Origin: Endomychus coccineus
Lineage: Eukaryota; Arthropoda; Insecta; Coleoptera; Endomychidae
Direction: 5' to 3'
Length of the DNA: 64,000 nucleotides
NCBI GenBank assembly: GCA_958510875.1
Contig: OY294068.1
Coordinates: 161,422,388 to 161,486,387 of the forward strand
In this document: positions 44,287 through 55,800 of the stretch, piece by piece
Layout: each line of letters begins with the position of its first letter
Position numbering within the stretch: the first letter of the stretch is position 1
Notes under the pieces: model-generated
What the model saw: the letters and a program-made list of their open reading frames with translations, nothing else
Told to the model about the DNA's origin: nothing
Database searches by the model: none
Made by a program: the position numbers and the translations under genes

Positions 44287-44635
44287 TTACTTCGATAGAG
44301 CAAATATTGTTGTGTACTTTGTGCAATAGGTATTGCCGAAGTATTTTGTTTTGCTCGAAGCAGCTTTTCATCGTGGGTTTCATGTCTAAATTTAGATTTA
44401 GAAAAATATTCCGAACAATTAAGAAAATTACAGTGAAAGCAGTTGGCTTCAGACGAGGTTCATCTGAATTTACCATTACCACGGTAACACTAATAGAGTG
44501 ATTGAAATCTTTCATAAGAACAGCCAATATCATCCATTGTTTCCGTAGTTCATTATCTTTAAGAAAACTAAACATTTATACTTTTAGCCTATTGTTGTAA
44601 TTTCCGTTGCAGCCAGGAGCAAATTTATTCGCCAT
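44204..44635 (-). pseudogene. THAP-domain coding remnant
   Basis: From an ATG at 44635 the minus strand reads MANKFAPGCNGNYNNRLKV, an in-frame stop, then MFSFLKDNELRKQWMILAVL, MKDFNHS and, later, DEPRLKPTAF. This is the order of an insect THAP zinc finger (PGCNGNY, FSFPKD-like, LRKKW-like, KDF-P-S, PRLKP). The first Cys and the late C-x-x-H are lost and there is a stop. It is unlike the THAP exon in the P-like MITEs. It may be a fossil P-like or host THAP gene. Confidence 0.7.
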
Positions 44636-44639
44636 AATT

Positions 44640-45317
44640 AACTAAACTCAGTAAACTGTACGTACTTTATTCAGACATAGCACTCTTATACACTCTTATT
44701 TACAGGTAAAACACGTTCCAATCACACGAGGACACCATAGGAACTTGTGCAACATACAATATTCCACAAGAAACAGGTAAATCTCTGTTAAATTCTAATA
44801 TTTATCACATATCACACTCAATACATGTTTCCGTCCTCGGTTTGAGTGATTGAAGCACGAGAAGAACGGTAAACGCATTTGACAAAGAAAAACATGCAGA
44901 AGTGTCCGAAATTCTCATTTTAGAAGTTCAATGACGTCATCGATGTGAATAAATCACAGTCTATTTTATGTGTGATCACTTATGTGGCAAATTTTGGTAG
45001 TTTGTGACAACTGCCGTGTCATATGCAGTATAGAGCAAGGTTATATAATATTGTGAATATCAGTCGTAATATTTTATATATTAGCGTCAGGTGTGAATAA
45101 TTTCGAAAGTCAACCTGACAGCTCTGCAGATGTCAGTATAAAACATATAGAGTTGTGAAATAAATTATGTAGACCATTTGAATAAAATTTCACTGTATAA
45201 CATATGGTATAATTTAAAGTCTTTCATTAGCTATTTCTAAATCAGTTCCAATATTAGAGTCAGTACATTTATCTCTGCCAATGTATTTTCTGTTCCTACA
45301 ATCATATATTTGACGGA
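44640..45317. other. gene-free stretch
   Basis: AT-rich, with no recognised coding sequence. Confidence 0.4.
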
Positions 45318-46497
45318 TAGTCGAGGAATTATAGCCAAAATGATCGAATTTTTTACTGGCAACCTGTATAGAGATGCGGTTTTCGCCATTTGCTTCAGAA
45401 ACACAATAGAAAAAAATGTTACATATTTGTTTTACCAGGAAAAGCTTGGTTGCATTTGTGCATACAAAAAATGCATCTAAATCATGCAATTTGCTGATCT
45501 GTGTAAATATTATATTGTCGCTCATCAAATATTGATCAAAATTGGCCAGAATTTGGTTTTTGGGGTCGCTGATTACGAATTTGATGTTTTCATAATGCCA
45601 AGCTGCACCCTGGGGCAGATTTCAGGGGCTTGGGGTGGGGGATTTGCAGTATAAAGCAGAAATCCTCAAATTTTCCCAATCATTCTGTATTTTATGGCAA
45701 TTTTGAGATTTTTAAACACAAGCTAAATGATGTTCGTTAACTCAAGTGCCCGGGGCAAAGTGGGGCAATTATCGAATTTCAACCATCAAACCTAAAAACC
45801 TTGTTCTCTGGGGGTTTTTGTGGTCGCTCAACACGAATTCGAGGTTCATTTTCAGCTCAGACGCTCCTGGGGCAGAGTGTCCTCTGAGGCAACGTGGGGC
45901 ATCTGGGGCAGTTAATCAATTTCAACGGCCGAACATCAAATTTTATCAATAAAAAATCGTTAACAATGAAAAAATCTTCAAACTCGCATTATTAGATGTA
46001 TGTTTCTTACTTTCTCCGCTAGGTGCGCATGTACCGTAGGAATACTTCTCGCAATGAAACTTTCCCATGAATAACTCATAAACTACATCGAAAATGTTTA
46101 AGGTTTTTAGGTTTGATGGTTGAAATTCGATAATAGTCACAATCATTGAGAAAATTTGAGGATTTCCCTGAAATCTGCCCCAGGGTGCAGCTTGGCATTA
46201 TGAAAACATCAAATTCCTAATCAGCGACCCCAAAAAGCCTCGAGTAACAAATTCTTGCCAATTTTGATCAATATTTGTGAGCAACAATATAATATTAAGA
46301 CAGATCAGCAAATTGCATGATTTACATGCATTTTTTGTATGCACAAATGCAGCCAAGCTTTTCCTGGTAAAACAAATATGTAACATTTTTTTTCTATTGT
46401 GTTTCTGAAGCAAATGGCGAAAACCGCATCTCGATACAGGTTGCCAGTAAAAAATTCGATCATTTTTGGCCTTTTTAGGGCTATATTTCCTCGACTA
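45318..46497. mobile_element. foldback element with about 400-bp inverted arms
   Basis: Left arm 45318-45800 and right arm 46098-46497 are inverted copies (AGTCGAGGAA to TTCCTCGACT outside; TCGAATTTCAACCATCAAAC and GTTTGATGGTTGAAATTCGA inside). The arms include GGGGTCGCTGATTACGAAT and CACCCTGGGGCAGATTTC. The spacer repeats a related module (GGGTTTTTGTGGTCGCTCAA). No transposase or clear target duplication was found. Confidence 0.8.
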
Positions 46498-49400
46498 GGA
46501 CAGAAGTGGCCGAAAGCTATTTTATAAGCAAAAGTGAGGGAAGTAAGTGATCGATTGATCACAGTTCATTCAATTTGTGTTCCACAGGAACCTAACAACA
46601 GCAGTACCTACCTATTTTTAATATACTTACCTGCTGTGGCTTTTACTTTATATCTTTCTATTTTTATCAGATATATGCATATCATTAAGTTAGAACTTCA
46701 TTGTTGAAACTTCAGTTTAATTTGTTAACAATTGTTGTTGGCTGTTATACTTTGCGATATTCCATTTAAGCATTGATTAATCATTATTATTAATGAATGT
46801 TTGAGCGAATATAAAACAATTGTACAACAAATTATCTACTTAATGTCACCAAGTTCATTGGACTATCCGTTTCATTTCCAAAGCATACAGTTTAAGTAAC
46901 GTTCTGTTATCTGAAATAGGAATTGTATTTAATTTGTTTAAATTTGCCAACACTCCAATCAAGTAATTGTCTCCTACTTCCTAGTTTCTCTCTTTCTAGC
47001 ATTGGAATTATAGAACACTAGAACAGACCGGTCCTATCAAGGTTGGATCAATGATTTGAATTCTATGTTTATATTATTTTCAGTTCAGACTTAACCTATA
47101 ACTAAAACTCGACCTTCAACTTCAACCTACATGTTTATTTTCTGATTTTTTTAATCTATAACATTATATTTTATTATTCGTAGCAGTTTGGTTTTCTTCT
47201 AGAGTTCAGTTGTAAGTGAAGTGACTATTATATAACCCGTATTGTAATTTTGTCAATTATGTAAGTTGTTATTGTAGTGCTTGTTGATAATATAAATAAA
47301 TAGGTACTTTGTTTACCACATGACTGTAATTTATAAAATGCTCAATTTACATTCAATTGGTACAGATCTGCTGATTATTCCTAATTTCCACAAACATGAT
47401 TGTGATTAATATATATATAAATATAAATAATCAAGTAAGTACAGAATGATTATTATTTAGTAACAAATGGTTAAGTGGTTACTTCAAAAATTCCACTTTT
47501 GTGGAAATGCACTATTTCTTGTAGTTTCTCTTCAGATATAACTTCATGGATATCTACATCTTTTTCAATATTGCTGCCTGGATAAATTCAACACTTTTAC
47601 ATTGATACCTACATCTTGGTAGAGAATACCGGTTTCAAAATAATGGTTTGAAAAAATTCAGAAACAACTGAAACTAATTGATATGTGATACAACATTATT
47701 CACGCTTCACAGAATGAATATTCAGTTGGAGGTTGTGGGTAATTGTTTCATGGGAAATATTTAGTTGGCTTAGAGATACAAAAAAGTTCAAAGTCAATAG
47801 CAGATACGATAGTGTATATACATTTTTAGATCATATTTGAATGTACTATCATATTTTGGATGAATTCTATTCCTGTCAGGAAGATGAGATTTTGGCACCC
47901 ATCGAAAGAATGAACTGCTTAGTTTAAATTGTTGAAGTTTTTTCAAGAATTGATGAACATTTTGTTTTGGCGAATTAATCAACATACAAATTTGTTCACA
48001 TAGAGAATTTGTTTTATTAGATTATTTCTAATATCTTTCTATTATAAAAGTGCACATATGATTTCCAACTATTTATTATTCCATAGGGTTTATGTCATCA
48101 CCTTTAAATTTTGGATAATGTTTGCAATGATTCTCAACAAGATAACTACTTTCAATTTTATATAGACTGCTTAATTCAACAGCATTGTCAGGTTCCATCA
48201 ATTATTGTGCATCCACAGTCTGCCCTGCTATACAATTGAATAAAGTTCAAAAATTCCAATATACCTTATTTGTCATGGTTTTTGATCAATCTTGACCAGT
48301 GTACCTACAAGACATTTTTAGCATCAGTATTATCAACTAATTAGTTTTTAAATTTTTTCATTTTTCCAAACTAATTACATTTAGAATAACTCTGTTAACG
48401 GGGCTAATTATATTGACATATAGGTCAAATTAAGAAAATATATAAATTATGGACCTTCAAGGGTCTAAATAATGACTTTGCTCTGGTTTAGAATATTTCA
48501 ATTAACTATTGTCAAGTATTTTTGCAGGAATAATCAATTTATCTTATATTATTATTGTTTTTTCCAACGGAGGATAAGAAATCTTTGTTTGAAAGGAAAA
48601 GAACTCAGATAATAAATGTATAACAAATAGCAGATACTGCAGAAAATGCCTCTTAAATTCCACACTACGGCCTTTTCAAATTCTTTTATGGCAGTGACAA
48701 CTTTTAGTTAATTAAATCATACAAATTTTCCTCCTAGTTCTTAGGAATGGGGAAAGATATTCTCTGAGCCCAGCCTGACTTTGATTACCGGAAAAACTAC
48801 TTACATCTAAAAATGTGTTCCTTTGTTTCTTTTGAATGTCGCAGAAATTCGAGAGAATTGTGCTTCAGGGCAACAAAAATCATTACACTACTTTCAATAC
48901 ATTGTCTTGAGCATTAATATTGCCTCACATTCTCATATTAATGTCATACTCTATTATATGATCTATTTTCTATTGTAATAATGGTTCTATATTGTTTCGA
49001 AATAGAAACAACTACCATGAGATTCATTCGTAAACTGTCCACAGAAATGCATATGTTGTGAGTTTTTCTTTGGTGATTGATTTTATCAAATTCCCATAAA
49101 GTACATAAGAATAAAACTAATTTAATAAATAAATGCAACATCGTAGCTTACAAAGTACATACAATTTAGGACCGTTCAGGAGTAAACTGAAAATCCAAAA
49201 TTTTGTTTGTTAACTTGAACAGACAACTCCCTTTGATGGTGTTGAACCATTCATTAGATACTTATAATTGGTATGAATTCCGACTATTCTAATGTGTTAA
49301 ACTCATTGTAATTTTCTTCTGGCATGGCTGTCTGGCATGGTAATGCCAATCCCATTAGCATAAAAGCTTTAAGTTTACTAACTTAATAATTTTACTGATA

Positions 49401-50510
49401 AGAGTATGTTCAGTGTTAATTAATAAGTGGTAATTTGTTTCCAATTTACTATTGTTGGCACCATTGTCATAGAAGTTGGTCAAGCAAAGTCAGCAGATCA
49501 CTATTATTATTAACCCATAGCAGGTGCTAATTAAAAATTAAATGCTCGTTTCTGTTAATTCTCATTTTCTGCTAGGTTCAGTAAAACGTTACTAAACAAT
49601 GTTCAAAACTTGGTAAATAATAATTATGAAATAGATCTGAAATCATTCTCATAATTTAAAAATTATTGCTTATAAAAAACCTCATGTTCTGCTAGCGTTG
49701 AAACAGTTTTAGATAAATGAATGCTTATTAAATGTTATTTTTGGAACAATTTTGAAAAGAAAAGTAAATGTTCATTGGCATTGTATTAGGAAATTATATT
49801 TTATTATATTATACTGTACATTATACAAAAAGGAAAGTAACTCAAACAGCCTCTCTACTGTAGACCAGCAAACTCGGACAGCATTCAAATGTGTTGATTT
49901 TCTGGAAGTCATTGTCAGGAATATCGTCAATTCAGTCCATTTGTTCCTTGGTCTAGGACATATGGTGGTCTAGTGTCCAATTTTTTCTTCGGCCGGTTTC
50001 ATTTTAGTCTTTCGTTTCATCCCGCATTAACTACTAATGAGTGGTATTTACGCTAAAATGTAATAGGGAAATTAAATTTGACCGATAGGGGGTGGGATTC
50101 ATTAGATCTAGCAGCTATTTGAAAGATTGATTGTATATTAGCATTTATAAAGGATTATGAACATAATTATGAAAGTAGATTCAAGAAGATTCATTGTGTT
50201 TAAATATCTCTATTGATTCTAATATATTGGATATACACAGATCAGAAGAATCTAAGGGTCAAGCATATTTTGGGATTGTTTGTTAATTCTCGGAGATCCA
50301 CGTGGCATTATCGCGTTGCAGATCTTTGTTTGTTATTTACACAATACTTTTTTATCATTTTGAACATCATGGCATGTGTTCCTCTTTTTTCCAACGACTA
50401 TTCATTTTCTTCATGTCGTTCCTTGTTTCATTCATCAGATCAAATCAGATGTTATCCGACCAGCGAATGGTAATTATTGAAAATTGTGAGTAGTATTGTT
50501 TGTCTAAATT
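46498..50510. other. 4-kb stretch without recognisable genes
   Basis: AT-rich intergenic DNA between the foldback and the Tc1-like transposase. Only short chance frames are present. I see no tRNA, no repeat with clear ends and no conserved motif. Confidence 0.5.
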
Positions 50511-51533
50511 ATGGAATGTAATCACCTTCAGAGAGACGTGAACTCAAGGGCCATTGGAATGCTTCAAGCTGGAATGTCGCAGAGGGTTGTGGCCAATGAA
50601 TTAGGGACTAACCAGTCCACTATAAGTCGTTCATGGATTCGTTATAATCAAACTGGTGATGTTAGAGAGCAATATACTGGCCGTACCAGAATAACAACGG
50701 CGGCACAGGACAGATTTCTGAGAAATCAAGCTCTGAGAAATCCAACCCACACGGCAGGTCAACCAAGTTTGGAACTCAGAAACGCTCACCATATACAGAT
50801 AAGTGACCAAACTGTTAGAAATAGACTACACGAGTCCAATTTACGTGCCAGGCGTCCATGGATAGCTCCACCATTATCCAGAGGAAATCGCGAGGCCCGA
50901 ATAGTCTGGGCTAGAAATCACATCGAATGGGGCGTGCAAGAATGGACTCCTGTGTTGTTTAGTGATGAATCGAGATTCGGTTTACGTCCAGATACTAGAC
51001 GTACTCGTGTATGGAGACAACTTGGAAATGTTTGGAGACTTAGAACTGCACAGGAAGTTCACAGCTACCAAGGCGGAACGGTGATGGTTTGGGGTGGTAT
51101 CAGCATTGGCGGAAGAAGCGACCTCGTATTGCTGGAGAGGTTTGTAAATGCTCTTAGATATAGGGGCCTGATATTAGAACCATTTGTCATTCCGTATGCA
51201 GCTGCAGTAGGTGAAAACTTCATTTTCATACATGACAATGCACGCCCTCATACCGCCGCGATCGTAAGAGATTACTTGGATGCGAGTGGTATAAGTGTTT
51301 TGGATTGGCCTGCTCAATCGCCAGACCTGAATTCGATTGAGCATGTGTGGGATTTGCTTGGCAAAAGAATTTTAAGGCGTATCATTCTCTTCCAGACACG
51401 AAATCAATTGTTCCATACTCTGGTTGAAGAATGGAATGCGATTGATCAGGAAAGCATCGATAACCTTATTCTCAGCTTACCAAATCGATGTAGGGCAGTT
51501 TTGAACAATCGCGGTGGATACACTCTGTATTAG
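50511..51533 (+). CDS. Tc1-like transposase, uninterrupted 340-aa frame
   Basis: A DDE-type cut-and-paste transposase that would act in the nucleus on its own inverted ends. Residues about 8-60 form the helix-turn-helix region (GMLQAGMSQRVVANELGTNQ, STISRSW). The catalytic acids are visible at D152 (LFSDESRF), D242 (FIHDNARPHTA) and E277 (QSPDLNSIEHVWD), with 34 residues between the last two: DD34E, the Tc1 pattern. Length and continuity match complete family members, and no stop or frameshift is present. I could not define inverted ends in the flanks, so mobility is unproven. It is the only intact transposon protein in the window. It lies 0.9 kb upstream of DPH6 on the same strand. Confidence 0.93.
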   Translation: MECNHLQRDVNSRAIGMLQAGMSQRVVANELGTNQSTISRSWIRYNQTGDVREQYTGRTRITTAAQDRFLRNQALRNPTHTAGQPSLELRNAHHIQISDQTVRNRLHESNLRARRPWIAPPLSRGNREARIVWARNHIEWGVQEWTPVLFSDESRFGLRPDTRRTRVWRQLGNVWRLRTAQEVHSYQGGTVMVWGGISIGGRSDLVLLERFVNALRYRGLILEPFVIPYAAAVGENFIFIHDNARPHTAAIVRDYLDASGISVLDWPAQSPDLNSIEHVWDLLGKRILRRIILFQTRNQLFHTLVEEWNAIDQESIDNLILSLPNRCRAVLNNRGGYTLY

Positions 51534-52427
51534 ACATTGACCAGTGACAATTTTTTTTGCTCAGAATCCTAAGTGCATTGAATTCGAATTTTTCACACTT
51601 TTCAGTTAGATTAAAGCTTTCAATTGATTTGCAAACTTTGTATGAAATTATAAATAAATTACGTGGCAAAAGATTATGTTCTACGTGGGTAACAAAAATT
51701 GTATTGAATTTCCCATTACCAAGTGACGAATCCCTAAATATATCGCTGACCCCTACATTTTTTTGATGTGTGTATGTCAATATAATTAAATAATTAATAT
51801 ATTTTTTAAAGCTGTGATTTTTCATAAAAAAGAGCATTAAATTTTTAGAAACTGCATAAAGTGAAAATAATTCGTCATCTATTTCATAATTATTGATCAA
51901 TTTTGTAATTAGCACATTAATAAATTGTGTTCTGCTGCTTTAGAGACATTCGTGATATAGGATAGTAATATCATAAATTTTCCAATTTGTTCAATATTTG
52001 CTTACACTTGTATGGAGGATTAAGAATTCATTTGCTTAGTGGATAAGTAAATGTGACTGGTTTTATCTGTAACATTGTTTCGGGTCTCTGATAACTATAA
52101 GATTTTATAACTCGTACCAAAATAAATAAAGATTGTCTAGATGAGTAGTAAGTAAAATTCCATAGGCCGTTTAAATAATATGTCATGTACATTCACTTAT
52201 ATGATGATTGAGAACTAATATGGAAAAATGTTTGCTATAATTTTCTGTTTATCCTAGGAACGGATTGTGTATACTCCACCTACCTTCCAGGGGATTTAAG
52301 TTCTTATCAGTTTTCAATTGTGATTTTATTTTTCAGATGATTTCTCACTCAAGTCTAAGCACCTTCTGATTTATCGAAATTCATTGTAATAAGTACAACA
52401 ATATATTGAACTCCTAAAATTTTAAAT
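51534..52427. other. region upstream of DPH6
   Basis: AT-rich DNA between the Tc1-like frame and the DPH6 start. It should contain the DPH6 promoter and 5' untranslated region, but I see no specific promoter element that I would defend. Confidence 0.4.
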
Positions 52428-52801
52428 ATGAAAGTAGTAGCGTTGATAAGTGGAGGCAAAGATAGCACCTACAACTTGATGCAGTGTATTGCCGCTGGAC
52501 ATGAGATAGTTGCCTTAGCTAACGTCACACCCCATCTGAAGACTGAAATTGATAGCTATATGTATCAAAGTGTAGGATTCGAGGCCATAGATCTAATAGC
52601 AAAAGCAATGAATTTACCTTTGTTCAGACGAGAAACTCATGGAATAGCTAGTCAACAGGAAAAGGTGTATGTTCCTACAACGAGCGACGAAGTCGAAGAT
52701 TTGTATTTATTGCTGGAAGAAGTACAACAGAATGTAAATATTGAAGCTGTTGCAGTTGGTGCTATTCTTTCCGATTATCAGCGAATTAGAGTAGAAAATG
52801 T
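52428..52801 (+). CDS. DPH6: DPH6 exon 1
   Basis: It starts MKVVALISGGKDSTYNLMQ, the PP-loop ATPase N-terminus with the Met in the family's usual place. It continues through VGAILSDYQRIRVEN and ends at a GTAAGT donor. It encodes 124 residues plus two bases of a split Val codon. Confidence 0.95.
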
Positions 52802-55800
52802 GTAAGTCAATCATATAAATCTTAACTCTATAATAGGATAGTATTGAATCAAGTGGGATTCGAACCCATAACTTCTGATTTTGTTTCGAAACTTGCTAAT
52901 TGAAGAATGACATTTGTTTCGCGACAAACCTTTCGGTAGATTATCTATACATATGGCAGAAATTTGGGAAGTTCGGAGTCTATAAAGTATTATCAGTGAA
53001 ATTTTAAAACATCATAGAACACATTTCAATTTAAAATATTTAATTATTTGTGTATTTATAAGTGATTAAAACTGGCAACGAATGTACAGGATGCGGCGTT
53101 AGTGTGTGGAAGTTCCATATATCCCTTATTATGGGTGATAAGCTATTTACAAAAATTATAGGCATCTGTAAACTTCACATTCTAAAATAATTTCCAAATG
53201 TACAGGTTATTCCAACTAGGGTGAACCAAATATACGTTTTCTTAATTGGAACACCATATATATTCTATAATATTCCATCAAAATCAACAGAATTATTAAT
53301 ACCAATCGGCGGTACTATACCGAACCCCAACAGGACAAAAGACGGAAGTTCTATTCCAAGTTTTAACTGCTTTCCGCAGTGTTTGTGTTAGTGTCGTAAG
53401 CTACCTAACTGCTATGGTGCTTTCCTTTTCCCAATTCGCACAGTCTTATGGTGGGGCCATTGCTTAAACGGGTACCTCCCCTCTATTCAGTTATTGTCTA
53501 CAGCCTACTAGTGAGTTAGGTTAGGTTAATCTAACATCATCTTTAGCGACGACAAATTGGCAATTGTTCATAAATTTGAAGAGTGAATGAGGACAGTAAC
53601 CAACTATATAAAATGAGAATAACAACTCTGAAGATTTTGGCATATCCATTTCTTGTTCAACAATATCTTAATACCGGGATATCAAAAATTATCTTGGTCA
53701 AGGGTGGTTGTGAAATCTAAAACGTGTGTCTCACTTTACGTTTGAAATAATTGTCACTGTCACACTGACATCATCAATAACCTACAAATTTCATACCTAT
53801 TTATTTCAGTTGTAAAGCAACTATTTGTGCAACAGTTAAACGATGATGAACTTCGGTACAGTTATTTCCAGCATGACGGTGCAACAGCACATACTACAAG
53901 AGAAAATATTGCTTTTCTTCGCGAATTTTTTGATGACCGGCTGATAAGTTTGCATACAGAAGTTGAGTTCCCTCCGAGATCACCTTGTTTGACAATTATG
54001 GACTATTATATATTTCCTTACTTAAAAAACAAGATTTTCGCAACTCCGGTAATTAATTTGCAAGAACTTCAACAAAGAATAGTTCAGCAATGTGCAACCA
54101 TAACGCCAGAAATGCTGCAAAACGGTTTCCACAGCATGAGGATGCGCGTCAACTTGTGCATCGAACAAAACGGGGGACATTTCCAACAATTACTGTAATT
54201 TAGTTTTTCTTGTTACTAAAACCGTTATTTCATAATTTGTAGTTCATTATTGTTTTACAACTGAAATAAATAGGTATGAAATTTGTAGGTTATTGATGAT
54301 GTCAGTGTGACAGTGACATAATTGTTTCAAACGCAAAGTAAAAGACACGTTTTAGATTCCACAACCACCTTTGATTTTTGATATCCCGGTACAAAGAGAA
54401 GTTATATGTTCATCTGGTGAAATTTTCATTGTTCTTATATCGGATATATTAGTAATATTCTTAGTATCAATTTAGGAACATGTTGTAGTTAAACAAAGAG
54501 GGCGCCATTTTAGTTGTTATATTTTTCAATATATGATAAGAAAAATAACCGAAATTTAACTAAACACGTTTAAATGAATCTATATAATATGGAGTGATTG
54601 GTGAATGGAAGGTTCTACAAACGTCGACAAAGCTTTCTACATTGTTGTTTCCGCAATCTCTATAGTATTGAGTGACTGGTATTTGCTGCTCGATAAGTTT
54701 AGTAATCTGTCATCAAGAGCTGTAATATGTCGAAAATCTCTCAAATTAGGACCATGCATTTGTACTTCTACTAACAACCTATATTCTGATTCCCTATATA
54801 GTTTATGATGTTATTTTCATTGAAAGTTTTAACCATTCAAAAAGAAAATTCCATGCACAAATTAATGTTGTGTCCGGTTTGTTTGCTTTTAGGTGCATCC
54901 GACTAGGGTTGATTCCATTGGCCTATTTGTGGCAACGAAACCAAAAAGAACTTTTGCATGAAATGATCAACTGTGAAATCGATGCAATTTTGATAAAAGT
55001 AGCAACTTTAGGCCTGGAACCAAGTAAACATTTGGGAAGAACTTTGAGTTCATTGCAACCGCATCTGCATGCAATGGAAGACAAATACGGGTTGAATATT
55101 TGTGGTGAAGGAGGTGAATATGAAACGTTAACTTTGGATTGTCCCTTATTCAATAGTAGAATTGTAATGTAAGTATCCTGTATTTACTGAAGTAACTGAA
55201 ACTATCGGTTTTCGGGTCTTACTTAAATAGATATTCAACAAATCGAATAACGAAAAATCTAAGGCGATTTTATTTCAATATCAGTTTTTATCACACAATT
55301 ATTGTCTGTCATTGAATCTATTATTTATAATAGAAAAATGGTTCACTTTATTTTATCATAAAACCCATATTGCAGTGAAGAATCTGAAGTAATACTCCAT
55401 TCTAATGATCATATTGCCCCGGCTGGTTATCTAAAACTCAACAAATTGGGACTTGCCGATAAATTGCCAGCCCTAGATCTCAATAGCCGTTTGGAAGGTT
55501 TACCTCTCAAAGACAGTGATGGATATGTGACTGACCCAGGCGAGGATGTCCAGGATTTAGAAGAAAGCGAAATAGGTAAATTTAAGGGGTTTAGCCAAAA
55601 TTCTAGAAAGTGATGGTTATTTGCGGAAAACTAAGTAACCAAGCTAACGTTGGCCAGGGTTTCAGGTATAATTGCACCTTTACGCTATAACTGATTTATT
55701 ATTTAAGTTTTATTTTTATTTGTGTAACACTACACACCGCAACAATAGAAATAATTTACCTTCCACCAAATCTCAACAGAACAAAAGACGTTCTATCCCA

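Noticed and set aside
45214..46562. Several minus-strand frames in the foldback element
   Set aside because: They come from both arms of an inverted repeat and resemble each other for that reason, not because of a conserved protein.
51472..51915. 147-codon minus-strand frame overlapping the Tc1-like transposase end
   Set aside because: It overlaps the transposase in antisense and then runs through AT-rich DNA rich in Ile, Asn and Lys; no family features.
52848..52925. tRNA-like B box (GGGTTCGAATCCCAC on the minus strand)
   Set aside because: The T-arm imperfectly pairs and no matching acceptor stem or A box lies at the right distance, so this is not a tRNA gene. A tRNA-derived scrap is possible but unsupported.
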